NCBI GenBank assembly: GCA_023387085.1
Contig: JAEWIL010000003.1
Span: 1 to 13,350 of the forward strand
Length of the DNA: 13,350 nt
Direction of reading: 5' to 3'
DNA from: Pseudomonadota bacterium
GTDB lineage: Bacteria > Pseudomonadota > Alphaproteobacteria > Sphingomonadales > Sphingomonadaceae
A program made the position numbers and the translations under genes. Below the pieces are notes generated by a model, which was given only the letters and a program-made list of their open reading frames with translations, was not told where the DNA came from and did no database searches. Shown here one piece after another: positions 1 to 6,606 of the stretch. Position 1 is the first letter of the stretch; each line of letters begins with the position of its first letter.

Positions 1-60
1 ACGACAGCTCCCTCCGTCAGCCCTGCGGGCTGCCACCTCCCCACAAGTTGGGAGGATCGT
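1..60. repeat. Intergenic palindromic repeat, REP-like
   Basis: No reading frame here looks like a gene. Two adjacent short hairpins are visible: AGCCC/GGGCT around a 3-base loop (19-31), and CCTCCC/GGGAGG around an 8-base loop (36-55). The outermost bases, ACGA at 1-4 and TCGT at 57-60, also pair. Sequence of this style is, from memory, common between genes in sphingomonad chromosomes, but I could not check copy number. The left boundary may lie outside the window. Confidence 0.5.
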
Positions 61-69
61 CTTAAATCC

Positions 70-137
70 ACCCCCTTTCGGCCGCTCGCGGTCGGGGGAT
101 GACGAAGGTCGGCATACGACCGGAAGCGTACCTTCCG
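70..137. repeat. Cluster of short inverted repeats
   Basis: A C-run (72-76) faces a G-run (93-97) across a GC-rich spacer. It is followed by GGTCG/CGACC (107-121, 5-base loop) and then CGGAAG/CTTCCG (121-137, 5-base loop). The last two share position 121. No coding signal is seen. This probably belongs to the same mosaic of intergenic palindromes as its two neighbours. Confidence 0.4.
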
Positions 138-142
138 ATTTT

Positions 143-245
143 CGTCACCCTGAACTAGTTTCAGGGTCCATGGCCTGCCGTTTCCTTCGCCGTAGCGCTA
201 GACGAGAGCTCAGGCCATGGATGCTGAAACAAGTTCAGCATGACG
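143..245. repeat. 103-bp two-armed inverted repeat with internal hairpins (REP/BIME-like)
   Basis: Two 35-base arms, 143-177 and 211-245, are inverted copies of each other and match at 30 of 35 positions. Each arm contains its own small hairpin: CCCTGAA/TTTCAGGG-type in the left arm, TGCTGAA/TTTCAGCA-type in the right arm. Four of the five differences between the arms fall as two paired changes inside the small hairpin, so pairing is kept in both arms; the fifth is in the small loop. The inner end of both arms reads CCATGGCCTG on the facing strands. The layout resembles known paired REP elements. I recall sequence like the right arm as abundant in sphingomonads, but this was not checked. Confidence 0.75.
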
Positions 246-254
246 AGGTTTCGA

Positions 255-287
255 GGGCAGCTCCCGACCCCGAAGCTGAAGCTGCCC
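255..287 (-). terminator. phoH: Possible terminator hairpin after phoH
   Basis: An 8-bp perfect inverted repeat (GGGCAGCT at 255-262, AGCTGCCC at 280-287) with a 17-base loop sits three bases past the phoH stop codon. On the minus strand no U-run follows, so it is a weak intrinsic terminator candidate. It may act as a 3' stabilising hairpin. Confidence 0.4.
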
Positions 288-290
288 GCG

Positions 291-1298
291 CTAGGAGCCC
301 GGCCCCTCATAGGCCTCGACGATCCGCCCGACGATCGGGTGGCGCACGACGTCGGCGCTGGTGAAGCGGCTGACGTTGATCCCCTCGAGCCCCTCGAGCC
401 GCGCGACCGCGTCGGCGAGGCCCGAGGTTGCGGGGACCGGCAAGTCGACCTGCTTGGGATCGCCGCAGATGACCATGCGGCTGTTCATGCCGAAACGGGT
501 GAGGAACATCTTCATCTGGGGGATTGTCGTATTCTGCGCCTCGTCGAGGATGATGAAGGCGTCGGCGAGCGTCCGCCCGCGCATGAAGGCGAGCGGCGCG
601 ATCTCGATCTCTCCGCTCGCGATGCGGCGCTCGACCTGCTCGGCGGGCAGACAGTCATGCAGCGCGTCGTAGAGCGGGCGCAGATAGGGATCGACCTTTT
701 CCTTCATGTCGCCGGGAAGGAAGCCAAGCTTCTCGCCAGCCTCGACCGCGGGACGCGAGAGGATCAGGCGCTGGACGCTGCCGGTGATGAGCTGCGCGAC
801 CGCCTGCGCGACCGCGAGATAGGTCTTGCCCGTGCCCGCCGGACCGAGTGCGAAAATCACATCGTCGCGGGCGAGAGCCTGCATATAGGGGACCTGCGAC
901 GGCGCGCGCGGAACGATCGTCTTCTTGCGCGTACGGATCATCACCGTCGGCGCTTCGCTCGCATCGTGGCGGATGATGCCGGCGAGCGTCGGCTGCGCCG
1001 ACATCGCGATTACCCCGTCGACCAGCCCGGCGTCGATCTCCTGCCCCTTTTCGATGCGGTCATACAGGTCGGTGAGCACGTCGCGCGCGCGCGCCGCGGC
1101 CTCGGCCTCGCCTTCGATCTGCACGCGGTTGCCGCGCGCCGAGATATAGACACCGAGGCGGTTCTCGATCGCGACGAGGTTGCGGTCGAACTCGCCGAAC
1201 AGGATGCCCAGCAACTGTGTCCTCTCAAACTCGGCCGTCAGTCGAACGCGATCGCCGGGTTCGGCGGGAGATGCGGCGGTCATCGGGCGTTTGGACAC
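291..1298 (-). CDS. phoH: PhoH family ATPase (YbeZ-type)
   Basis: A 335-residue PhoH-like P-loop ATPase of the YbeZ branch, which is tied in bacteria to ribosome and RNA metabolism together with the RNase YbeY. Walker A GPAGTGKT lies at residues 152-159 and Walker B FIILDE at 248-253. The roughly 120-residue N-terminal part, with basic and KH-like character, precedes the ATPase domain, and the length is normal. The start is a GTG at 1298: AAGGAG lies 10 bases upstream, whereas the next ATG (1283) would be 25 bases from it. miaB lies 128 bp upstream on the same strand, the classic miaB-phoH pairing. The usual next gene, ybeY, is not seen in the 290 bp that remain before the window edge; that stretch holds repeats instead. 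The phosphate-starvation meaning of the name is not implied. Confidence 0.95.
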   Translation of the reverse strand: MSKRPMTAASPAEPGDRVRLTAEFERTQLLGILFGEFDRNLVAIENRLGVYISARGNRVQIEGEAEAAARARDVLTDLYDRIEKGQEIDAGLVDGVIAMSAQPTLAGIIRHDASEAPTVMIRTRKKTIVPRAPSQVPYMQALARDDVIFALGPAGTGKTYLAVAQAVAQLITGSVQRLILSRPAVEAGEKLGFLPGDMKEKVDPYLRPLYDALHDCLPAEQVERRIASGEIEIAPLAFMRGRTLADAFIILDEAQNTTIPQMKMFLTRFGMNSRMVICGDPKQVDLPVPATSGLADAVARLEGLEGINVSRFTSADVVRHPIVGRIVEAYEGPGS

Positions 1299-1334
1299 GT
1301 GGGCAGGGCTCCTTCAGGGATACAAATCAACTCT

Positions 1335-1354
1335 ACTCCCGCAAAGGTGGGAGT
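1335..1354. repeat. Short inverted repeat between miaB and phoH
   Basis: ACTCCC (1335-1340) and GGGAGT (1349-1354) form a 6-bp stem with an 8-base loop inside the 128-bp miaB-phoH gap. No U-run follows on either strand. It could be a relic of a repetitive palindrome or a hairpin in the phoH leader. I see no clear promoter in the gap. Confidence 0.35.
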
Positions 1355-1426
1355 CCATCGCGGATGCTGTCAAAAATCGATGACCCGTGATGGCCTCCCG
1401 ATTTCGCAGAGCCGCAGTCGTGGGGA

Positions 1427-2764
1427 TCATGCGACCGCCATCAGCGGTTCGGCGCCGAGGCTGTTCGGCCCGGCCGACGTGATCCGCACATCGACCATAT
1501 CGCCGATCGCGAGGCCGGGCGCGGTGACATGCGCCGACTGGAGCCAGGGCGATTTGCCGATGAGCTGGCCGTCGAGCTTGCCCTTGCGTTCGAGCAGCAG
1601 GCGCGTCGTGCGGCCGACGCTTGCCTGGTTGAACGCGTGCTGCTGTTCGTTAAGCAGCGCCTGGAGCCGCTGAAGGCGATCGTTCATCACCGCTTCGTCG
1701 ATCTGGTCGGTCATTGTCGCGGCGGGCGTGCCGGGACGGCGCGAATATTTGAAGCTGTACGCCATCGCATAATTGGTCGCGCGGACGATATCGAGCGTCG
1801 CCCGGAAATCCTCCTCGCTCTCGCCCGGAAACCCGACGATGAAGTCGCCCGAAATTGCGATGTCGGGGCGCGCGGCGCGGACGCGTTCGATGACCTTCAG
1901 GTAGCTTTCGACCGAATGGCTGCGGTTCATCGCCGCGAGGATGCGGTCGCTGCCCGCCTGCACCGGCAGATGGAGGAAGGGCATCAGCTTGTCGATCTCG
2001 CCATGCGCGGCGATCAGGCCGTCGGTCATGTCGTTCGGATGGCTGGTCGTATAGCGGATGCGTTCGAGGCCATCCTCGCGGGCGAGTTCGCGGATCAACC
2101 CGTCGAGGCCGATCGCCCTTCCCTTCCCGTCCTCGCCGTCCCACGCGTTGACGTTCTGCCCGAGCAGGGTGATCTCGCGCGCGCCGCCCGCGACGAGCGC
2201 GCGCGCTTCGGCGATCAGGTCAGCGAAAGGCCGGCTGATCTCGGCGCCGCGCGTATAGGGCACGACGCAATAGGTGCAGAATTTGTCGCAGCCTTCCTGT
2301 ACGGTCAGGAAGGCGGTCGGACGCTGGCCGCCGGCGCGTTTGGGCAATGCCCCGAACTTGCTTTCGAGCGGCATGTCGAGATCGACCGCCTTCTCGCCCT
2401 TTTCGGCGCGCGCGATCAGATCGGGCAGGCGGTGATAGGCCTGCGGGCCGACGACGACGTCGACGCTCGGTGCGCGGCGCGCGATCTCAGCGCCCTCGGC
2501 CTGCGCCACGCAGCCGGCCACGGCGATCGTCGGCGTGCTGCCGTCCTCGCGCTTCAGCCGGCCGATGTCCGAATAGACTTTCTCGGCCGCCTTCTCGCGG
2601 ATGTGGCAGGTGTTGAGGACGACAAGATCGGCATCCGCGCCCTCGGCGGCGGGCACATAGCCCTGCGCGCCGAGCATCTCGGCCATGCGCTCGCCGTCAT
2701 AGACGTTCATCTGGCAGCCGAAGGATTTGACGTGAAAGGTCTTCGCGGGCGGGGTTGCGGTCAT
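1427..2764 (-). CDS. miaB: tRNA-2-methylthio-N6-dimethylallyladenosine synthase MiaB
   Basis: A radical-SAM methylthiotransferase that converts i6A37 to ms2i6A37 in tRNAs reading codons starting with U. It has 445 residues, the usual size. The N-terminal UPF0004 domain carries the three cysteines for the auxiliary 4Fe-4S cluster (C17 in FGCQMN, C53 in NTCHIREKA, C85 in AGCVAQAE). The radical SAM motif CX3CX2C is at C159, C163 and C166 (GCDKFCTYC). A TRAM-type RNA-binding domain forms the last 65 or so residues. The frame stays open far upstream, but the ATG at 2764 gives the family N terminus; no good Shine-Dalgarno is visible before it. It lies 49 bp downstream of plsC and 128 bp upstream of phoH, so probably shares their transcript. 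Confidence 0.97.
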   Translation of the reverse strand: MTATPPAKTFHVKSFGCQMNVYDGERMAEMLGAQGYVPAAEGADADLVVLNTCHIREKAAEKVYSDIGRLKREDGSTPTIAVAGCVAQAEGAEIARRAPSVDVVVGPQAYHRLPDLIARAEKGEKAVDLDMPLESKFGALPKRAGGQRPTAFLTVQEGCDKFCTYCVVPYTRGAEISRPFADLIAEARALVAGGAREITLLGQNVNAWDGEDGKGRAIGLDGLIRELAREDGLERIRYTTSHPNDMTDGLIAAHGEIDKLMPFLHLPVQAGSDRILAAMNRSHSVESYLKVIERVRAARPDIAISGDFIVGFPGESEEDFRATLDIVRATNYAMAYSFKYSRRPGTPAATMTDQIDEAVMNDRLQRLQALLNEQQHAFNQASVGRTTRLLLERKGKLDGQLIGKSPWLQSAHVTAPGLAIGDMVDVRITSAGPNSLGAEPLMAVA

Positions 2765-2813
2765 GCGGCCCCGATAGAGGAACGAGGCGCGGAAATGAAG
2801 GGGATTCGGCCTG

Positions 2814-3701
2814 TCATCCGTCGCCCTCGATATGCGCCGGCTGATAGCGGACGGGCGCAACATAGTGAGGGAAAGGCCGCAGCGGCTTGCCGAGTGCCGC
2901 AACGAGTGCGGCCTCGATCCGGCGCCGCGCCTCGGCGGTGATCGCCTTGCGCCCGGGAAAATCGCGCGGGTGGAAAGGCTCGAGGAAATGGATGTGGAGC
3001 CCGAAGCTGCCCGGACGCGCGAGAATGCGCTTCGCATTGTCGATGCCCGCCTCATTGCCGATCCAGCCGATCCACTCGGCGATGGGGCCATAGTCGAGCA
3101 TCACTGGCTGGACGAGCACCGCGGGCGGTGGCGGGTCGAGCACCTGCATCATCGAGGTTTTGAAGGGCAGCAGCGACTGGCCATCGGTCGTCGTGCCTTC
3201 CGGGAAAACGGTCACCGACCAATTGTCGGCGAGCGCCTCGCGCAGCAGGTTGATCTGGTCGGCGACCCCGCCGCGATCCTCGCGGCTGACGAAGACGGTG
3301 CGGTTGAGACGGCAGAGCCAGCCGATCACCGGGACTTTCCCGAGCTCGGCTTTGGCGACAAACGCGGTGCCGCTCGCCCCCGCGAGCGCGAGAATATCGA
3401 CCCAGTTTACATGGTTCGAGATGAAGAAGACGTCGCGGCGGAGCGGCGTCCCATGCCGCGTCACCCGCGCCCCGACGATGCGCGCCGCGAGGAACAGGAA
3501 CAGCTTCGGGAATGGCGATCCATAGCGAAAGACGCGATAGAGATAGTGGAGCGGCACCAGCACGACGAGTGTGAGCAGGAGCAACAGCACGCGCCACGCA
3601 ATGCGCGCCTTTCCCCTCAGCGAAATCGGCACCGGATGCCCAGCCGCGATCGCGGCGCGCTGTCCGGCGGCGTCAGTCTTTCCGATCGAGGCGGACGCCA
3701 T
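2814..3701 (-). CDS. plsC: 1-acyl-sn-glycerol-3-phosphate acyltransferase (PlsC family)
   Basis: A membrane lysophospholipid acyltransferase of 295 residues that would acylate lysophosphatidate in phospholipid synthesis, at the inner membrane. A hydrophobic segment spans about residues 34-53. The catalytic HX4D motif is H97-D102 (within NHVNWVD). A VFVSR block sits at 136-140 and the acyl-acceptor motif FPEGT at 166-170, in the usual order and spacing. The ATG at 3701 lies inside fur and overlaps its last 29 bases; GGAG sits four bases upstream of it, also inside fur, so translation is probably coupled. Some alphaproteobacterial relatives (OlsA-like) acylate ornithine lipids instead of lysophosphatidate, so the exact acceptor is not settled by sequence. 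Confidence 0.9.
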   Translation of the reverse strand: MASASIGKTDAAGQRAAIAAGHPVPISLRGKARIAWRVLLLLLTLVVLVPLHYLYRVFRYGSPFPKLFLFLAARIVGARVTRHGTPLRRDVFFISNHVNWVDILALAGASGTAFVAKAELGKVPVIGWLCRLNRTVFVSREDRGGVADQINLLREALADNWSVTVFPEGTTTDGQSLLPFKTSMMQVLDPPPPAVLVQPVMLDYGPIAEWIGWIGNEAGIDNAKRILARPGSFGLHIHFLEPFHPRDFPGRKAITAEARRRIEAALVAALGKPLRPFPHYVAPVRYQPAHIEGDG

Positions 3702-4095
3702 AAAGCTCCATGCGATGATCGACGAGGCGGAAGCCCAGTCGTTCGGCGATGACCTTCTGCAACGCCTCGAGTTCGGGATCGACGAATTCGATCACCTTAC
3801 CCGTCTCGACGTCGATCAGATGGTCGTGATGCGCCTCCGGCGCCGCCTCGTACCGCGAGCGGCCATCGCCGAAATCATGCCGATCGAGGATCCCCGCCTC
3901 TTCGAACAGGCGGACGGTGCGATAGACGGTCGCGATCGAAATCCCGCTGTCGATCTTCGAGGCGCGTTCGTACAGCGTCTCGACATCGGGATGATCTTCG
4001 GAATCGGAAATAACGCGGGCGATGATGCGACGCTGCTCGGTAATCCGAAGCCCTTTTTCGTGGCATAATGCTTCGAGGTCGATGGTTCCGGACAT
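3673..4095 (-). CDS. fur: Fur family metal-responsive transcriptional regulator
   Basis: A 140-residue Fur-superfamily repressor. The winged helix occupies roughly residues 1-80 (recognition-helix region ISIATVYRTVRLFEEAG, 53-68). The dimerisation domain has the metal-binding block HHDH at 89-92, with H35, E83, E103 and H127 as likely additional ligands. It lacks the structural-zinc cysteine pairs of E. coli-type Fur; its only cysteine is C11. This is typical of alphaproteobacterial Fur/Mur proteins, so the effector could be iron or manganese. There is no sign of an Irr-type haem motif. The ATG at 4095 follows AGGAAAGG at good spacing. It has its own likely sigma70 promoter upstream and overlaps plsC downstream. 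Confidence 0.92.
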   Translation of the reverse strand: MSGTIDLEALCHEKGLRITEQRRIIARVISDSEDHPDVETLYERASKIDSGISIATVYRTVRLFEEAGILDRHDFGDGRSRYEAAPEAHHDHLIDVETGKVIEFVDPELEALQKVIAERLGFRLVDHRMELYGVRLDRKD

Positions 4096-4140
4096 GCGGG
4101 CCTTTCCTGCTTATGCAGTCGGATTTTTCTTGTTGCGGAC

Positions 4141-4169
4141 TGTATAGGCACCGCCTGCCGATAGAACAA
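4141..4169 (-). promoter_or_regulatory. fur: Likely sigma70 promoter for fur-plsC
   Basis: On the minus strand TTGTTC (4169-4164) and TATACA (4146-4141) are separated by 17 bases, about 45 bases upstream of the fur start. The -10 is good and the -35 is partial. GCGGCAC recurs at 4172-4178, 4182-4188 and 4228-4234 just upstream, which might mark a regulatory site. A 15-base palindrome, TGTGCT/AGCACA around TTT, lies at 4210-4224. Confidence 0.45.
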
Positions 4170-4228
4170 GGGCGGCACCTTGCGGCACCGCGCCTCCAAT
4201 TTTCAGAAATGTGCTTTTAGCACAGTTG

Positions 4229-4309
4229 CGGCACCGGCCCGCTCCCCTTCCCGGCCTCCCCGACGATAGTAGACTATGGGAGGCCGGGAAGGGGAGCGGG
4301 TCAGTGCCG
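4229..4309. repeat. Very strong 23-bp inverted repeat (hairpin) between mucR and fur
   Basis: Positions 4238-4260 and 4278-4300 are perfect 23-base inverted copies. After a 3-by-3 mismatch the stem continues with six more pairs (4229-4234 with 4304-4309). The 17-base loop itself contains ATAGT/ACTAT (4266-4277). The stem is very GC-rich with purine/pyrimidine-biased strands. It starts 15 bases past the mucR stop codon, so it may end mucR transcription, though no U-run follows on either side. It could also be a dispersed palindromic element. Confidence 0.8.
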
Positions 4310-4324
4310 TATTTCTCAAAGACG

Positions 4325-4756
4325 TCAGGCCTTGCGGCGTTTGCGCCCGCCGCCACGACCCTTGGTACCAAGGCCGATTTCCTTCGCGAGCGCGCGGCGC
4401 TTTTCGGCATAGTTCGGCGCGACCATCGGATAGTCGGCCGGCAGGCCCCATTTTGCGCGATAGTCTTCGGGAGTCATGCCATAATGGGTCATCAGGTGGC
4501 GGCGCAGCATCTTGAGCTTTTTGCCGTCCTCAAGGCAGACGATATAGTCGGGCTTCACCGAGGTGCGGATCGACACGGCGGGGACGGGCTTTTCCTCGAC
4601 TACCGGAGTGTCGCCGAGGTTCGACAGCGCAGCATGGACGTTGTTGATCAACAGAGCGAGATCCGAAATGGCGACGCTATTGTTGCTGACATGCGCCGCA
4701 ACAATATCGGCGGTCAGCGTCACCAGCATTTCATTCGTATCGGTTTGATCCGACAT
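4325..4756 (-). CDS. MucR/Ros family zinc-finger transcriptional regulator
   Basis: A 143-residue protein of the Ros/MucR family, global repressors of alphaproteobacteria that act on exopolysaccharide, motility and cell-cycle genes and bind AT-rich DNA. The N-terminal 60 residues are the oligomerisation part. The zinc-finger core runs from about residue 70 to 130, with C74, D77, H87 and H91 as ligands, so the second cysteine is replaced by aspartate. The family signature around HLMTHYGMTPEDYRAKWGLP (87-106) and the following MVAPNYAEKR is intact. The tail is strongly basic (GRGGGRKRRKA). The ATG at 4756 is preceded by AAGGA. Its position between rimI and fur is probably a lineage-specific arrangement. 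Target genes cannot be told from the window. Confidence 0.93.
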   Translation of the reverse strand: MSDQTDTNEMLVTLTADIVAAHVSNNSVAISDLALLINNVHAALSNLGDTPVVEEKPVPAVSIRTSVKPDYIVCLEDGKKLKMLRRHLMTHYGMTPEDYRAKWGLPADYPMVAPNYAEKRRALAKEIGLGTKGRGGGRKRRKA

Positions 4757-4800
4757 GGGAGGAATTTCCTTTTCTGCGAGACCCTCAGAAGAGCGAGCGG

Positions 4801-4806
4801 ATTATA
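4801..4806 (-). promoter_or_regulatory. Candidate -10 element for mucR-like gene
   Basis: A perfect TATAAT reads on the minus strand, 44 bases upstream of the start codon, in the locally AT-rich 134-bp gap between rimI and the mucR-like gene. No convincing -35 was found at 16-18 bases. MucR proteins often repress themselves at AT-rich sites, which would fit this stretch, but that is inference. Confidence 0.3.
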
Positions 4807-4890
4807 TTGGAGCAATAGTAAGCGCGAGGGTTAATGCCATTCTGGATGTAATTCCGCAATGATCGATTCGCGGCTCCGGTCGCGGAATAT

Positions 4891-5373
4891 CTATGCGCGC
4901 CACCCTGCGTCCGCCGCCCTACGCATCGTGATCGCGTCGCGAACTACTCCGTCCCCGCCGCGGTAATATTGGGGACGTCGCCCGCATTCGGCAAAACCGG
5001 CGCGCTCGTACAAATGGATCGCATCATTGTCAGCGCGCATTTCGAGGAAATAGTCTTCGGCGCCCTCGGCGCTGGCCCAGACCTGCCAGTCGTCCATCAA
5101 CAGCCGCCCGACGCCGCGGCCGCGCCATGCCGGATCGACCGCCAGCAGCAGAAGCTCGCTTTCGGGGCCCGCGATTCGCGCTGCCGAGAAACCGCAGGCG
5201 GTTTCGCCGTCCCAGGCTGCGCAGACACGCGCCGACGGCAGCGCGAACAATGTCAGCAGCTGCGCGGTAGTCCAAGCCTCGCCATAGGCCGGGTCGAAGG
5301 CCGCCTCCATGACGCGCATCACCGCCGAGATATCGCCGACGCGCGCCGTGGCAAGGCGGATCGGGCCGCTCAT
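4891..5373 (-). CDS. rimI: Ribosomal protein S18-alanine N-acetyltransferase RimI (GNAT family)
   Basis: A 160-residue GNAT acetyltransferase. The acetyl-CoA-binding motif RGRGVG is at residues 84-89 after the strand LLLLAVDP. The RimI-type block LEMRADNDAIHLYERAGF covers about 110-127, with E111 and Y122 as likely catalytic residues. In E. coli RimI acetylates the N terminus of ribosomal protein S18. The start ATG overlaps the tsaB stop codon in an ATGA arrangement with no separate Shine-Dalgarno, so translation is likely coupled to tsaB. The tsaB-rimI pair is widespread in bacteria and supports the name. Substrate range beyond S18 cannot be judged. Confidence 0.9.
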   Translation of the reverse strand: MSGPIRLATARVGDISAVMRVMEAAFDPAYGEAWTTAQLLTLFALPSARVCAAWDGETACGFSAARIAGPESELLLLAVDPAWRGRGVGRLLMDDWQVWASAEGAEDYFLEMRADNDAIHLYERAGFAECGRRPQYYRGGDGVVRDAITMRRAADAGWRA

Positions 5374-5996
5374 GCGTTTGCCATCGGCTTGGCATCCGGC
5401 GCCCGGCCGTAGATAGGGGTGGGGTCGGCGAAGATCGCCGGGGCCGGAAGGCGGGGAAAAGCGCGCGCGTCGGGAAGCGCCACAATCGCCTGCCCATATC
5501 CGCGGCGTTCGACAAACGCCTCGGCGCGGTTGCCCACGACAAGCACGTCGCCCAGCAGGACCGCCTCGTCGGGCACGAGCGAACGAACGCCGTCGCGCGG
5601 CGCGAGATCGGCGGCGAAGGGCTGAACGAACCACTGGCCGTGCCCGCCCTCCATCACGACAAGCGCGCCGTCCGCTGCGCCGATCGTGTCGGCCGCGGCC
5701 GCCGCGACAAGCGCGAGGGTCGAGAAACCGGTGGCGGGAATGCCCCAGCCGAGGGCAAGCGCACGCGCCGCCGCGACGCCGATCCGCACGCCGGCGAAGC
5801 TGCCAGGACCGCAACCGACCGCGATCGATGCGGCGCGGCCGCCGTCCGCCAGCTCGGCGATCAGCGGCACGAGCCGCTCGGCATGGCCGCGACCAAGGAC
5901 TTGATGACGAAAATCGACAACGCGCCCGTCCTCGACCAGCGCAACCGAACAGGCCTCGCTGGCGCTATCGATGACGAGCGTTCGCCCTTCAGACAA
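5370..5996 (-). CDS. tsaB: tRNA threonylcarbamoyladenosine synthesis protein TsaB
   Basis: A 208-residue ASKHA-fold protein that partners TsaD and TsaE in placing the threonylcarbamoyl group on A37 of ANN-decoding tRNAs. The N terminus TLVIDSASEACSVAL (6-20) and the glycine-rich block GPGSFAGVRIG (63-73) are the family signatures. I place the start at the TTG at 5996, which gives the N terminus expected for the family and overlaps the end of the rutE-like gene by 8 bases. No ATG or GTG occurs near this position in frame: the next upstream ATG, at 6065, lies deep in rutE and would add 23 unrelated residues. No strong Shine-Dalgarno is visible, so coupling to rutE translation is likely. The stop overlaps rimI by 4 bases. 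Confidence 0.92.
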   Translation of the reverse strand: MSEGRTLVIDSASEACSVALVEDGRVVDFRHQVLGRGHAERLVPLIAELADGGRAASIAVGCGPGSFAGVRIGVAAARALALGWGIPATGFSTLALVAAAAADTIGAADGALVVMEGGHGQWFVQPFAADLAPRDGVRSLVPDEAVLLGDVLVVGNRAEAFVERRGYGQAIVALPDARAFPRLPAPAIFADPTPIYGRAPDAKPMANA

Positions 5997-6582
5997 TGGT
6001 ATTGAAACGCTCGAAGCCCGGACGCGGGCTGCGTTCGAAGATGCTCGCGGGATCGCCATAACCAAGCGTCGAGATGAAGTTGCTCTTCACTTTGGGCGTG
6101 TCGGCGAAAAAGGCCTGATCGACCGCCTCGTTGTCGAAACCCGACATCGGTCCGGTATCGAGCCCGAGCGCGCGGGCGGCGAGGATGAAATAGCCGCCCT
6201 GAAGGCTCGAGTTGCGGAACGCCGTCGTCTGGGCGAGCGCCTCGTTGCCGACGAACCAGCTGCGCGCATCGGTGTGCGGAAACAGTTCGGGGAGATGTTC
6301 GAAAAATTCGGTATCCATGCCGATGATGGCCGTCACCGGCGCGCTCAGGATTTTTTCGCCGTTGGCCGGCATCGCGAGCGCCGCGAGCTTTTGCTTCGCC
6401 TCATCCGAAACGCACCACACGATCCGCGCCGGAAGCGCGTTGGCGCTGGTCGGGCCATATTTCACCAGATCCCAGATCGCATGCAGCTGCGCCTCCGACA
6501 CCGGCTTGTCGAGATAGCCATTATAGGTGCGCGCGGTGCGAAACAGCTGGTCGAGGGCGCTGTCGGAAAGCGGCTCGCTCAT
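5989..6582 (-). CDS. rutE: RutE-like malonic semialdehyde reductase, nitroreductase family
   Basis: A 197-residue FMN-dependent nitroreductase-fold protein whose sequence style is that of RutE/HadB, which reduces malonic semialdehyde to 3-hydroxypropionate with NAD(P)H. Signature blocks are FRTARTYNGY (14-23, flavin phosphate binding), KYGPTSANALPAR (41-53) and a C-terminal LGYGDP. Length equals that of E. coli RutE. AGGAG lies six bases before the ATG at 6582. No other pyrimidine-degradation (rut) gene is nearby; the gene sits between an Fe-S carrier and tsaB, so its role here is probably general detoxification of a reactive semialdehyde or quinone/nitro reduction rather than uracil use. The subfamily call is firmer than the physiological role. 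Confidence 0.88.
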   Translation of the reverse strand: MSEPLSDSALDQLFRTARTYNGYLDKPVSEAQLHAIWDLVKYGPTSANALPARIVWCVSDEAKQKLAALAMPANGEKILSAPVTAIIGMDTEFFEHLPELFPHTDARSWFVGNEALAQTTAFRNSSLQGGYFILAARALGLDTGPMSGFDNEAVDQAFFADTPKVKSNFISTLGYGDPASIFERSPRPGFERFNTIV

Positions 6583-6606
6583 GGGAATCTCCTGAAGATG
6601 ATTTGG

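Noticed and set aside
1..290. CRISPR array
   Set aside because: The repeats are different palindromes next to each other, not one repeat with regular spacers.
240..1673. Long plus-strand open frame (477 codons) opposite phoH and the end of miaB
   Set aside because: It is antisense to a gene with Walker motifs and family-wide similarity; its sequence is rich in Arg, Ala, Asp and Gly without recognisable motifs, typical of shadow frames in GC-rich DNA.
1529..2941. Plus-strand open frame (470 codons) opposite miaB
   Set aside because: Shadow of the radical-SAM gene; low-complexity charged translation and no family signature.
2832..3752. Plus-strand open frame opposite plsC
   Set aside because: Antisense to a gene with intact acyltransferase motifs; no independent evidence.
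3673..4095. Fur homolog considered as Irr or Zur
   Set aside because: It lacks an Irr-type haem motif and Zur-type cysteine sets; the HHDH block and the lack of structural cysteines fit alphaproteobacterial Fur/Mur.
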